From the NCBI GenBank assembly GCA_016713905.1, contig JADJOE010000001.1:1179001-1243000 (forward strand): a stretch of 64,000 nt of DNA. Reading direction: 5' to 3'. Both the position numbers and the translations under genes were made by a program. The notes under the pieces were generated by a model, which was not told the origin of the DNA, ran no database searches, and saw only the letters and a list, made by a program, of their open reading frames with translations. This stretch comes from Candidatus Vicinibacter proximus (GTDB taxonomy: Bacteria > Bacteroidota > Bacteroidia > Chitinophagales > Saprospiraceae). This document shows, in pieces, positions 1 through 8,306 of the stretch (within the stretch, counting starts at the first letter, position 1; every line of letters begins with the position of its first letter).

Positions 1-1020
1 GAAAGGCATCTTGAAATCAGCAGGTTTTTATATCAATCCAAGTTGCTAGGTGTGCATTGGGCATATGAAAGATTGGTGGAAAGTAAATCTTTTGGAAATT
101 TTCATGAATACTGGACTTTCCAATGGTCTCCGGAGTCAGAAATGGAATTGATCAGATCGGCTTTGTTTGGAAATAGTATAGAAGACTGCATCACCAAGCT
201 ATTAACGGAGCATTTGGAAAAGGAAAGTGACTTGGGAATACTCGCAAATTTTTTGGAATACAGTCTTAAATCCGGTCTGCATTCCTTTTGGCCAACATTG
301 TCCAATAGACTTCTAGCATTGAGTATCGATCAGCAAGATGTTGAAATTCTGGCAAAACTTGTAAAACCACTGATTGGAAGCCTTTCCTATGGAAGTATTT
401 ATCAGATCAAACTCGATATACTTCAGGAACTTCTCTCCACTTTGATCACTAAGATCATTTTGCATTTTGGTGAGCAATCCCAACAGATAAATGACGAGAA
501 AGCGCAAAGAATGTTAAATGTCTTTATTCTCTTGCATAGTTATTTTTACCATGACTCCATTAAAGATAACCTCCAATTATGGAAAGACGAATTACATAAA
601 ATATCCGGGGATGAATTGTTACATCCCTTGATAAACGGTAAAAGTTGGTTTACTTTAATTGATGAGAAATGGGTGGAAGAATCAGCTTATTTATTGCAGT
701 TGGAATATCAGTGTAACCATGTTGTGGATCCACAACATACTGCCAAGTGGATTGAGGGATTTTTACACAGTGCCAATGGTTTTTATTTTCTTAAAGATGA
801 AGTGTTACGAATATTAGATCAATGGTTAGGTCAATTGCCAGAAGAGGAATTTAAAACCGTATTGCCATTGTTGCGCAGATCGTTTAGTAAATTGACAGAT
901 TCAGAAATTATTCGAATACGAAGTAGAATTTTAAATCCACACACAGGTCCAAAAGATAGACTCCTTGTAATGCTTTTCGATGGAGAAAGAAGAAAAAAGT
1001 GGATCATTTTTACTCGCTGA
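1..1020 (+). CDS. C-terminal part of a DUF5682-like protein (5' end outside window)
   Basis: The reading frame is open from base 1, so the gene starts upstream and the TTG at 43 is not a real start. The visible 340 or so residues are helix-rich, with no signal peptide and no membrane segment. Near the end a stretch with SANGFYFLKDEVLRILDQWL and LPLLRRSFSKL resembles, from memory, the C-terminal region of the DUF5682 family. Those proteins occur in clusters with a MoxR-type ATPase and a VWA-domain protein. Such neighbours would lie to the left, outside this window, so the context cannot be checked. The 3' end overlaps the end of scpA on the other strand by 11 bases. Family assignment is tentative; that it is a real gene is fairly sure. 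Confidence 0.5.
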   Translation, partial: ERHLEISRFLYQSKLLGVHWAYERLVESKSFGNFHEYWTFQWSPESEMELIRSALFGNSIEDCITKLLTEHLEKESDLGILANFLEYSLKSGLHSFWPTLSNRLLALSIDQQDVEILAKLVKPLIGSLSYGSIYQIKLDILQELLSTLITKIILHFGEQSQQINDEKAQRMLNVFILLHSYFYHDSIKDNLQLWKDELHKISGDELLHPLINGKSWFTLIDEKWVEESAYLLQLEYQCNHVVDPQHTAKWIEGFLHSANGFYFLKDEVLRILDQWLGQLPEEEFKTVLPLLRRSFSKLTDSEIIRIRSRILNPHTGPKDRLLVMLFDGERRKKWIIFTR

Positions 1021-1822
1021 TTTCCGATACATCTTCTGCATCAGAATCCTGATCTTCATCCGAAATATTTTCCGAAATGATATGATCTTCTTCATTATTT
1101 TCTTCCAACCAAAATTGATTAGGTCCTTCACCCTTAATAATTTTAAGTTGCTGAAGATTGATCAATTCCAGCATGGCCAGAAAAGTAACTATGGCATGAA
1201 TTCTATTTTCACAAGTTTCAAATACTTCGACAAAATCAATTCGTCCTTTTGTTTTTAGGCTGGCAAAAATTCTGTTCTGCTGATCCGATATCTGGTATTC
1301 GTAATTAAATATTTTGTGTATTACAGATGTTGGTTTATTGAATCTTTCTACAACTTTCTGGAATACTTTTAATAGGTTAAACAAACTTAGCGTTTCCCAT
1401 TCTGCATCCACCAATGCCTTCTGTGAAAGAAGCTCAAATTCCTTTTGAATATTTCCCCGTGGTAATTTAAGGGACTGGTTATCTTCCATATTCGAAAGTT
1501 CCGATATAACATCCTTAACAGCCTTGTATTCGAGAAGCTTTTGAATCAGTTCAGACCTAGGATCGATTTCAACATTGTTTTCGTCCAGCTCCTTACGAGG
1601 AATCAGCATTTTGGCTTTGATTCTGATTAAGGTAGCTGCGACAAGGATAAATTCGCTGGCCAAATCCAGATTTAGCGTTTGGCAATGACGGATGAAGTCC
1701 AAAAAATCTTCCGTGATTTTTGCAATAGGGATATCGTGGATGTCAAGCTCGTCCCTTTCAATAAAAAACAGCAAGAGGTCAAATGGACCTTCAAACTGCT
1801 CTAATTTAATGGTATAGCTCAT
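1010..1822 (-). CDS. scpA: Segregation and condensation protein A
   Basis: ScpA is the kleisin subunit of the SMC-ScpA-ScpB condensin that compacts and separates the chromosome in the cytoplasm. The start was placed at the ATG at 1822, where the protein begins MSYTIKLEQFEGPFDLLL, the hallmark N-terminus of the family. An upstream in-frame start at 1885 would only add a non-conserved tail. The N-terminal part (about residues 1-90) carries the SMC-binding helices and the motif FIRHCQTLNLDLASEFILVAA, and the C-terminal part (about 190-245) looks like a winged helix. A very acidic tail of about 30 residues follows. The length of 270 residues is normal. The gene overlaps the DUF5682-like gene tail to tail by 11 bases. 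Confidence 0.93.
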   Translation of the reverse strand: MSYTIKLEQFEGPFDLLLFFIERDELDIHDIPIAKITEDFLDFIRHCQTLNLDLASEFILVAATLIRIKAKMLIPRKELDENNVEIDPRSELIQKLLEYKAVKDVISELSNMEDNQSLKLPRGNIQKEFELLSQKALVDAEWETLSLFNLLKVFQKVVERFNKPTSVIHKIFNYEYQISDQQNRIFASLKTKGRIDFVEVFETCENRIHAIVTFLAMLELINLQQLKIIKGEGPNQFWLEENNEEDHIISENISDEDQDSDAEDVSEISE

Positions 1823-1920
1823 CTTTTTCAGAATTGGACTGCGAAGATAGTCAATCCCATAAAACCCTTGATGCAAATGGGCCAACTATGTGATAGCTTT
1901 GCAGCAACAAATTCCTCATT

Positions 1921-2631
1921 ATGCATAAAGCCTGTCTCCATTTGATCCCATTTCCCCTGACTGGGGCACCAATCAGCCAGATGTCTCAGGAGGCTATGGA
2001 AGCTGCCAAATTGCTGGATTGTTTCCTGGCAGAACGCACTAAAACGGCCAGACATTTTATAAAAGCCCTGGGGCACCCTTTGCCACAGTCAGCCATCGAA
2101 GTAGTCGAGATAGGTGAGAAGGATCTTGTGAATAATTTCAACTGGCTTCTTGAGAAAATAAATTCAGGCCATTCTGTCGGCGTAGTGTCCGAGGCAGGAA
2201 TGCCCTGCATTGCAGACCCCGGAACAGAGTTGGTAAAATTTGCACACAAGCATGGGATAAAGGTTGTCCCACATGCAGGACCAAATAGTATGATGATGGC
2301 CCTGATGTCTTCAGGATTCTCAGGTCAACAGTATCAATTTCATGGCTACCTTCCGGCAAAAAAGGAATTGCTTAGAGAAAGTTTGATCAAATTGGGACAG
2401 AACGCACTGAATTCTCCGATAAGTCATATTTTTATGGAAACGCCTTACCGGAACAAACAGATGTTTCAGATTGCTTTTTCTGTCTTGCCACAGAGCCTGG
2501 ACCTATGTATTGCAACAGGAATGGGCACTTCCGATGAAGTAATAAAAACCATGAATGTTAAATTGTGGAAGACAGAAAACCTCGAAGTTTTTACGGATAA
2601 GCCGTCGATTTTTATTCTTTCAAAGCCTTAG
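1921..2631 (+). CDS. RsmI-like SAM-dependent methyltransferase (tetrapyrrole methylase fold)
   Basis: This 236-residue protein has the tetrapyrrole/corrin methylase fold shared with RsmI. It starts with a strand LHLIPFPL, has LLEKINSGHSVGVVSEAGMP followed by CIADPGTELV, and then the loop PHAGPNSMMMALMSSGF, equivalent to PGATAFVPALVSSG in true RsmI. A genuine RsmI is encoded at 27626-28291, so this is a paralogue, as is common in Bacteroidota. Its substrate is unknown; an RNA methylation role is inference only. It is divergent from scpA with about 100 bases between the starts. No membrane segment or signal peptide is seen. Confidence 0.85.
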   Translation: MHKACLHLIPFPLTGAPISQMSQEAMEAAKLLDCFLAERTKTARHFIKALGHPLPQSAIEVVEIGEKDLVNNFNWLLEKINSGHSVGVVSEAGMPCIADPGTELVKFAHKHGIKVVPHAGPNSMMMALMSSGFSGQQYQFHGYLPAKKELLRESLIKLGQNALNSPISHIFMETPYRNKQMFQIAFSVLPQSLDLCIATGMGTSDEVIKTMNVKLWKTENLEVFTDKPSIFILSKP

Positions 2632-2666
2632 GATTTTTCTCAAAAAGTCCATTAAATCTAAGAATA

Positions 2667-3803
2667 TTAATTTCCAGACCGTTTAGTAGTTAATTCCTGA
2701 ATTTTTTCAAAAACATTTTTTGCAGTTTGCGCCCAGGAGAATTTTTGGCGATGTATTCGGCCTAGATTGATGCGCTCAGAGTGATCTGTTTCATGGTATA
2801 ATTTCATCATTGCCTGTCCTATGGATTGGGGATCATCCGGATTGAAAAGTAAGCCCCCGGGTCCGGCTACCTCGGGTAAAGAAAATCTATCCGAAATCAG
2901 TACAGGGACATCACAAAACAACGCTTCCAAAACGGGTACACCAAAACCTTCCAAATAAGAAGGAGCTGCGGCCGACCAGGCAGATCCGGTTACCTTAACA
3001 AGTTTCTCTTTGTTCAGATAGGGAAGAAAAATAATATCTGACTGATGTGGGGAGTTCGTATAGGCCTGTTCTATTTCTTTTGTCAGCCATGCCTTTCGAC
3101 CCACCAGTACCAATTTATAATCTGATGAAGTATTTTCCTTGAACCAGTCAAAACCCATGATTAGGTGATGTACATTTTTGCGAGGATGCATGGCGCCAAC
3201 AAATAGTATGTATGGTTTTCCCATACTAATTTCATTGCGGGTAAGATTTATTTGTTGCTCAGTCAGAGGTTTGAATTCTTCCCTGCAACCATTATATGCT
3301 ATGGAAATTTTAGAAGGGAGCGTTTTATATTGTTCAGTAATGTCTTTTTTTGTGGCATTTGAAACGGCGAAAACATGAATAGCCTTCTTGATGTAACGGG
3401 GCACAAAATGTGTGTAAAATAACTTAACCAATAGAGGTACTTGCTTGGGAAAATGGCAAAATGCAAGATCGTGTGTAATCATAACTTGCGGAATAGAAGT
3501 GGTCAAACTGCAATAACCGTCAGGGCTTAGAAAAATATCCGGTTTGATTTTTTTGAGTAAAAGAGGAAGTGAAAATTCAAACCAAATCCACCAAAGAAAT
3601 GGATGTCTGGCAGGCGGATTAAGTACATATCCCCGGACATTTTTATCAAAAATAAAATCGGAAGAAAAAGGTCTGTCAAAAATCAAATGGAACTCATGTT
3701 CGGGGTGTTGATGGACCATATAACGGATCAGTTCATGACTGTACCAGCCGATCCCCTCCATTTTGCCCTGGATCAAAAATCTTGCATTTATAGCGATTCT
3801 CAT
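2667..3803 (-). CDS. Glycosyltransferase family 4 (GT-B fold)
   Basis: A 378-residue retaining glycosyltransferase of the GT4 type. The N-terminal Rossmann half begins MRIAINARFL with a GIGWYSHELIRYM stretch typical of mannosyltransferase-like members. The C-terminal half has YILFVGAMHPRKNVHHLI, the start of the nucleotide-sugar-binding domain. It then has the E-x7-E region: SYLEGFGVPVLEALFCDVPV, followed by SLPEVAGPGGLLFNPDD. It should transfer a sugar from a nucleotide-sugar onto a glycan or lipid acceptor at the cytoplasmic face of the membrane, but donor and acceptor cannot be read from the sequence. It stands alone here rather than in a polysaccharide cluster, divergent from nadB. Confidence 0.9.
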   Translation of the reverse strand: MRIAINARFLIQGKMEGIGWYSHELIRYMVHQHPEHEFHLIFDRPFSSDFIFDKNVRGYVLNPPARHPFLWWIWFEFSLPLLLKKIKPDIFLSPDGYCSLTTSIPQVMITHDLAFCHFPKQVPLLVKLFYTHFVPRYIKKAIHVFAVSNATKKDITEQYKTLPSKISIAYNGCREEFKPLTEQQINLTRNEISMGKPYILFVGAMHPRKNVHHLIMGFDWFKENTSSDYKLVLVGRKAWLTKEIEQAYTNSPHQSDIIFLPYLNKEKLVKVTGSAWSAAAPSYLEGFGVPVLEALFCDVPVLISDRFSLPEVAGPGGLLFNPDDPQSIGQAMMKLYHETDHSERINLGRIHRQKFSWAQTAKNVFEKIQELTTKRSGN

Positions 3804-3876
3804 GGATTTAATAAAGCCTTTCAGCGCTTGGATTTAATTGTTTGTACCTTTACCCGAAGTAGTAAAGATAGTAAGT

Positions 3877-5478
3877 GTGTATAAATCTGATGTACTCATC
3901 ATAGGAACCGGAATTGCCGGACTTTCCACCGCGATTCAAATTGCCAGTAGGCGACCAGATCTTTCCATCTCTTTAGTGTCAAAGACCAATAAAGAGGAAT
4001 GCAATACAAGATATGCCCAGGGTGGGATAGCTGCCGTATGGGATTTAAAGGAAGATGATGTCCAAAAACATATTGCAGATACTCTGGATGCAGGGGACGG
4101 CCTGTGTGATGAAAAAATTGTCAGTATTGTAGTCAAGGAAGGCCCTAAAAGGGTCCAGGAGCTGATCGACTGGGGGACGAGATTTGATAAAATCAATACC
4201 GAGCAATACGATCTAGCCATGGAGGGCGGACACTCAGAAAAGAGGATCCTACATTACAGAGACTTGACCGGGGCAGAGATTGAAAGAGCTTTGATTGAAA
4301 AAGCTTCTTCGTTTTCAAACATTCATTTTTTAGAGCATTATTATGCAATTGATGTGTTGACCCAACACCACCTTGGGTACAATGTTACCAGAGTAATGGA
4401 TAACATCAATTGTTACGGTGCTTATTTGTTGAATTTGCAGAATCTCGAAGTAGAAACCCATTTGGCAAAAATTACAGTTTTAGCTACTGGGGGCGCCGGA
4501 CAAATTTATAAATCCACAACCAATCCGATCATCGCAACGGGTGACGGTATAGCCATGATGTATAGGGCAAAAGGACATGTAGAAAACATGGAGTTTGTAC
4601 AATTTCATCCTACGTCCCTGTATAATCCAACCGGAGAAAATCCCTCCTTCTTGATTTCCGAAGCGGTCAGAGGATTTGGCGGTATATTGAAAACCAGAGA
4701 TGGCAAGGAATTTATGCACAAATATGATGAGCGTTTGTCCTTGGCGCCAAGAGATATTGTGGCGAGAGCAATTGACTCAGAGATGAAAGCAAGTGGAGAT
4801 GAATATGTGTGTCTCGATTGTCGGCATTTGGATGAAGCGGCTTTTAAATCGCATTTTCCGACCATCCATCAAAAATGTGTTTCACTTGGAATAGATCCGA
4901 TGAAGCAAATGATTCCTGTAGTACCCGCCTGTCATTATATGTGTGGTGGAATAAAGGTGGATGAATTCGGAAAAAGCACCATCAATAATTTGTTTGCATG
5001 CGGAGAATGTACCTCTACAGGTCTGCACGGTGCCAATAGACTTGCTTCCAATTCCTTGTTGGAGGGTGCTGTTTTTGGTTATCGCATTGCTACAACATTG
5101 GCAGAGTTAATTGATAAGGTAGAATTTAATCTTCAGATTCCGGAATGGGATGCACAAGGTACCGTGTTGCCAAAAGAAATGGTATTGATTACACAAAGCA
5201 TCAAAGAACTCAAAGATCTGATGTCTTATTATGTTGGAATTGTACGATCCAATGTACGATTGAAGCGTTCCTTGGATAGATTACATTTGTTGTATAGAGA
5301 GACCGAAGATCTTTACAACAACACTGTATTGTCCCCTCAGCTGTGTGAGTTACGCAATCTCATTACCATAGGGTATCTCGTAGCCAGATCTGCCAGTATG
5401 CGTAAAGAAAGCAGGGGTTTACATTTTACGACCGATTATATGGATCAGCATTCATTCATTCAGTCCAGTATCCTTTAA
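3877..5478 (+). CDS. nadB: L-aspartate oxidase
   Basis: NadB oxidises L-aspartate to iminoaspartate, the first step of de novo NAD synthesis, with FAD as cofactor. The N-terminus has the dinucleotide-binding loop LIIGTGIAGLS. Further conserved blocks are NTRYAQGGIAAVW, HYRDLTGAEIE, FVQFHPTSLY, FLISEAVRGFGG, CGGIKVDEFG and GECTSTGLHGANRLASNSLL, all in the family order, and a C-terminal helical domain follows. No ATG fits the N-terminus. The GTG at 3877 puts MYKSDVLIIG at the start, as in relatives, while a TTG at 3838 would add 13 residues. The last 27 bases overlap the 3' end of recX on the opposite strand. nadA and nadC are not in the window. Confidence 0.95.
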   Translation: MYKSDVLIIGTGIAGLSTAIQIASRRPDLSISLVSKTNKEECNTRYAQGGIAAVWDLKEDDVQKHIADTLDAGDGLCDEKIVSIVVKEGPKRVQELIDWGTRFDKINTEQYDLAMEGGHSEKRILHYRDLTGAEIERALIEKASSFSNIHFLEHYYAIDVLTQHHLGYNVTRVMDNINCYGAYLLNLQNLEVETHLAKITVLATGGAGQIYKSTTNPIIATGDGIAMMYRAKGHVENMEFVQFHPTSLYNPTGENPSFLISEAVRGFGGILKTRDGKEFMHKYDERLSLAPRDIVARAIDSEMKASGDEYVCLDCRHLDEAAFKSHFPTIHQKCVSLGIDPMKQMIPVVPACHYMCGGIKVDEFGKSTINNLFACGECTSTGLHGANRLASNSLLEGAVFGYRIATTLAELIDKVEFNLQIPEWDAQGTVLPKEMVLITQSIKELKDLMSYYVGIVRSNVRLKRSLDRLHLLYRETEDLYNNTVLSPQLCELRNLITIGYLVARSASMRKESRGLHFTTDYMDQHSFIQSSIL

Positions 5479-5943
5479 ATTCAGATCACCGAGCACTTGT
5501 GTGATCAGATGGTGTTCATAACCTTTTTGCATCAGGTGTTGTATTGCTTTATGAGATCTGGAAGGTTCTGATTCATTGGCAAGCAAAGCATATTTTTTTT
5601 TCAGAAGTACCTCAATTTTGTCAAAATATTCTGATTCATCAATTTCTTCAAGAGCCATGGTGATAAGCTTTTCGGTTATCCCATGTATCTTTAGGTTTTG
5701 CCGGATTTTTACTTTCCCCCATGAGTTTATTTTGAACTTACCCCTTACCATACTGCGGGCATACCTTTCTTCATTAATAAAATCCTCGCGCATGAGATCC
5801 AGCAGAATTTCATCGCGCCATTCTGGATCAATTTTTAACGAAAACATTTTATCTAAAACTTCTTTGTGGCATCTTTCCTGGTAGCTGCAATAATGCTTCA
5901 TTTTTTCGAGGAGCAAATCCTTGGTGGAGTAGATTTTAGGCAT
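5452..5943 (-). CDS. recX: Regulatory protein RecX
   Basis: RecX binds RecA filaments and limits recombinase activity. The 163-residue protein is made of tandem three-helix repeats. The repeat signatures are visible as SYQERCHKEVLDKM, then DFINEERYARSMVRGKF with SWGKVKIRQNLKIHGI, then a third repeat near SRSHKAIQHLMQKGYEHHLI. The F-I-N-E-E-R-Y-A core is diagnostic. Length is in the usual range (about 150-200). It overlaps the preceding HAD gene by 8 bases, so the two are probably co-transcribed, and its end overlaps nadB by 27 bases. recA is not in the window. Confidence 0.9.
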   Translation of the reverse strand: MPKIYSTKDLLLEKMKHYCSYQERCHKEVLDKMFSLKIDPEWRDEILLDLMREDFINEERYARSMVRGKFKINSWGKVKIRQNLKIHGITEKLITMALEEIDESEYFDKIEVLLKKKYALLANESEPSRSHKAIQHLMQKGYEHHLITQVLGDLNLKDTGLNE

Positions 5944-6568
5944 AAGCTTCGGTCAATACTTTATGGAATATTGCAGCAATGTCTTCTTCAGGATTGTGAT
6001 GGTAGGAGGGGATTCCAACCGATCTGGCAGCTTCTACATTCTCTATTTTGTCATCGATAAAAATACATTCTTCGTGATTTAACCCTGTTCTCTGCAATAC
6101 TTCCAGGTATATACGGGTTTCCGGTTTGCGCATGTGCAATTCATGAGAAAAATAAACAGCATCAAAATAATCTTCGAAGTCAGTTACATTATTAGCCAGT
6201 TCGATTTTTTTCTTCACTTTCCTAAGATGAGTGATATTGGTATTGCTGAGTAGGTATAATTTGTATTCCTGACGCAATGTTTTTAAAAACTCAAAGCGAT
6301 GTGCAGGAAAATCCAACAACATTGCGTTCCATATTTTTACATATTCTGCGCCATCATGCACCTGATAAGATCTGCGTTGCAATCTGTTGAAAAAGCTGTC
6401 TTCTGAAATCTCACCTCTTTCAAATGGATGGAAAACCATTTCAAATATATCTGTGGTCAGGGAAGGATCCATAATCACTTTGAAACCATCCCAACTTAGA
6501 TCTTCATCCAGATTAAGTAGTACATTGCCAAAATCGAAAATTATAGCTTTTGGTTTGGTCGGAATCAT
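5936..6568 (-). CDS. HAD-superfamily phosphatase, YihX-like
   Basis: A 210-residue HAD subfamily IA hydrolase. Motif I reads IIFDFGNVLL, with Gly at the second position after the nucleophile Asp, as in the YihX sugar-phosphate phosphatase group. Motif II is LYLLSNTN, motif III is the Lys in HMRKPETRIY, and motif IV is ECIFIDDKIENVEAARSVG. The four-helix cap lies between motifs I and II. The enzyme should dephosphorylate a small cytoplasmic metabolite; the substrate is not predictable. It begins the two-gene unit with recX. No upstream gene follows on this strand for more than 400 bases. Confidence 0.85.
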   Translation of the reverse strand: MIPTKPKAIIFDFGNVLLNLDEDLSWDGFKVIMDPSLTTDIFEMVFHPFERGEISEDSFFNRLQRRSYQVHDGAEYVKIWNAMLLDFPAHRFEFLKTLRQEYKLYLLSNTNITHLRKVKKKIELANNVTDFEDYFDAVYFSHELHMRKPETRIYLEVLQRTGLNHEECIFIDDKIENVEAARSVGIPSYHHNPEEDIAAIFHKVLTEAYA

Positions 6569-6958
6569 GGGATTTTATTTAATAAACATAGCTAATTCAC
6601 AACAAAGGTAAGGTGTTTTGGATCAAGAGAGAGTCTAAACTTGGGTGGCGTGATTTCAAGTTTGATGGTTGAGATATCACTAAATAAATAATTTATAATT
6701 TTAGAAGTATTAGAATTATAGGCTTCCTCATAAAGGTGGACAGAAAGATAAGATAGAAAATTAATAATAATTCACTTTTCCATTCTTCAAATTCTAAGTG
6801 GTTTTTGAAATAATTCGTAAACTACAAAAGTTAACTTAGGATGTTCCAAATACCCATCAAACGTAAAAGTTCTCAATATGAATAATTATTAAAAAAAATG
6901 GAGGTGCCCGAAAATCACATTTGCTAGTTTGCTCATTTTCAAATTAGCTAACTAAAAG
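6569..6958. other. AT-rich intergenic stretch
   Basis: About 390 bases between the HAD gene start and the first tRNA-derived unit. I find no convincing coding frame or RNA gene. The last 45 bases (from about 6915) carry the sequence GCTCATTTTCAAATTAGCTAA, cut here after 20 or so bases, which recurs in front of the tRNA-like units ending at 7250 and 7782 and so belongs to the repeated unit described there. Confidence 0.5.
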
Positions 6959-7041
6959 TGGTCCCACCTGGGCTCGAACCTCCCCAACAAGTTGGGGACT
7001 GATTATGAGTCAGATGCTCTAACCGGCTGAGCGATGGGACC
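6959..7041 (-). pseudogene. tRNA(CAT)-derived unit 1 carrying an 18 bp palindrome
   Basis: On the minus strand the acceptor strands GGTCCCA and TGGGACC, the D-arm and the anticodon arm with CAT are intact and match the functional copy at 7250-7323. The variable loop and the 5' side of the T-stem are replaced by the palindrome TCCCCAACTTGTTGGGGA (plus-strand 6981-6998), which is followed directly by GGTTCGAGCCC. The remaining bases cannot form a five-pair T-stem (only two pairs adjoin the loop). The palindrome could fold as a long variable arm, but without a T-stem the unit is most likely not a working tRNA. Confidence 0.75.
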
Positions 7042-7249
7042 GGGAGACCTTATGTGGTGGCTTCAAAAGCCGCGGCGTAAGTAAGAAACTTTGAGAAATG
7101 CAAGCGTTGCTAGGAAGTGTAATTTGGATACCTCTTACGAATGAGTAATTTTTAACTCAAAATCTGCATCACTAACAAGGTAACAGTAAATAGGGTTCAA
7201 GAATTATAAATTAGCTAATTAACTCATTTTCAAATTAACTAATAGAAAG

Positions 7250-7323
7250 TGGTCCCACTTGGGCTCGAACCAAGGACCCTCTGATTATGAGTCAGATGCT
7301 CTAACCGGCTGAGCTATGGGACC
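7250..7323 (-). tRNA. tRNA with CAT anticodon, probably elongator Met
   Basis: A complete cloverleaf on the minus strand: acceptor GGTCCCA/TGGGACC with discriminator A, D-arm GCTCAGCCGGTTAGAGC, anticodon loop CTCATAA (anticodon complement at 7287-7289), and T-arm CTTGG-TTCGAGC-CCAAG. No CCA is encoded. It is the only intact member of the four-unit cluster at 6959-7843. The length and D-loop fit an elongator tRNA rather than the initiator. A tRNA-Ile whose C34 is modified to lysidine also reads as CAT and cannot be excluded. Confidence 0.92.
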
Positions 7324-7356
7324 GGGAAACCTTTTAAGGTAGTTTCAAAACCGCGG

Positions 7357-7364
7357 CAAAAGTA
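7357..7364 (-). promoter_or_regulatory. Bacteroidota -7 box upstream of the intact tRNA(CAT)
   Basis: The minus strand reads TACTTTTG, an exact match to the Bacteroidota -7 consensus TAnnTTTG, about 34 bases upstream of the tRNA 5' end. No clear TTTG was found at the -33 spacing. The same box is kept in front of the damaged unit at 7494-7576, while the first unit has TACTTACG instead. Confidence 0.5.
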
Positions 7365-7493
7365 AGAAACTTTCAGAATTTAAGGTATAAGTTGAAACTG
7401 TAATTTGAAGTTCAACTACAAAACAAGAAGATAATAGTTCTGGAGATGAAAAAGCAATGGTAGAAAAATGTGGAAGGAAATGGTAGATAAAAG

Positions 7494-7576
7494 TAATCCT
7501 CCTTGGGCTCGAACCTCCCCAACTTGTTGGGGACTGATTATGAGTCAAATGCTCTAACCGGCTGAGCGATGGGACC
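7494..7576 (-). pseudogene. tRNA(CAT)-derived unit 3, palindrome-bearing and acceptor-damaged
   Basis: The 5' acceptor strand, D-arm and CAT anticodon arm are recognisable, with one change in the anticodon stem relative to the intact copy. The palindrome (plus strand TCCCCAACTTGTTGGGGA, 7516-7533) replaces the variable loop and 5' T-stem exactly as in unit 1. In addition the 3' acceptor strand has decayed to AGGATTA, which cannot pair with GGTCCCA. This is a dead copy. Confidence 0.8.
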
Positions 7577-7781
7577 GGGAAACCTTATATGGTAGTTTCA
7601 AAACCGCGGCAAAAGTAAGAAACTTTCAGGAATTCAAGCATTGCATAGAAGCGTAATTTGAATACCACTCAAAGATTGGTAATTTTTAACTCAAAATCTG
7701 CATCACTAACAAGGCATCAGTAAATTGGATCCAAGAAATATATTATCTAATTAGCTCATTTTCAAATTAACTAATTAAAAT

Positions 7782-7843
7782 TGGTCCCACCTGGGCTCGA
7801 CTGATGATAAGTCGGATGCTCTCCCAGGGTGAGCTATGGGACT
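7782..7843 (-). pseudogene. tRNA-derived unit 4 with a deletion at the palindrome site
   Basis: The minus strand has AGTCCCA and TGGGACC acceptor strands with a mismatched first pair, a D-arm of a different sequence (GCTCACCCTGGGAGAGC) and an anticodon loop that would read TAT. The variable loop and most of the T-arm are missing, so CATCAG runs straight into TCGAGCCC. The gap lies exactly where units 1 and 3 carry the palindrome. It is too short (62 bases) to be functional. Confidence 0.7.
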
Positions 7844-7860
7844 GGAAACCTTAGATAAAT

Positions 7861-8306
7861 GGTTTTAGGTATAGGTAGAAATCCAATAGCTTAAGGCAGG
7901 TTTTTGTTCTCCAGACAACAATATATCAATCTGGACATAGAATTTATTCCTCAGCGAATTCATCATTTAATTGTTTAGGAGAAATATTTAGATTTCAGAA
8001 GGGATCTTCCTCGGTGTATTGGTTAATTCCATTTACCCTATTTGCCGGATGATTTATAGGTTCCAAAACCAGGATATTATAGTTTGTTTCGTTCCTATTT
8101 CTTCGATTCAAAAAAATCTGAATTCGGTTAATTTGTTACATATAATTATCTATAATTTTTAAAACAATTAAAATGAGATAATCTATATATTATAACTTGT
8201 ATGCATATTATAAAGTGTTGAAAATCTTTGGATTGTTTAATTATATGTCATTTCTTTGGGGGCCATTTGAACATATTCCAACAAGGGAGTAAGAATTACC
8301 AACCTG
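7861..8306. other. Intergenic region without recognised feature
   Basis: About 445 AT-rich bases between the tRNA cluster and the LRR gene. I see no coding frame and no RNA gene. It presumably holds the promoter of the LRR gene, but no box is clear enough to mark. Confidence 0.4.

Larger units (their letters stand above)
6915..7860. repeat. Degenerate tandem cluster of tRNA-derived units
   Basis: Four tRNA-like units on the minus strand share their flanks. The stretches after units 1 and 3 are homologous over about 200 bases (both contain TAATTTTTAACTCAAAATCT and then GCATCACTAACAAGG). The short 3' flank CTCATTTTCAAATTA precedes units 1, 2 and 4. This suggests one duplication of a single unit followed by duplication of a pair. 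The copies have diverged by point changes and small indels, so the cluster is older than the near-identical array at 19556-21682. Confidence 0.75.

Noticed and set aside
980..1258. Plus-strand frame of 92 codons inside scpA
   Set aside because: It is antisense to a well-conserved gene and has no protein signature.
3838..3876. TTG start for nadB
   Set aside because: It adds 13 residues not expected in the family, while the GTG at 3877 starts right before the FAD-binding strand. Neither is certain.
6959..7041. Functional class II-like tRNA with a long variable arm
   Set aside because: The palindrome could fold as a variable arm, but the bases left for the T-stem do not pair, and Met and Ile tRNAs are class I.
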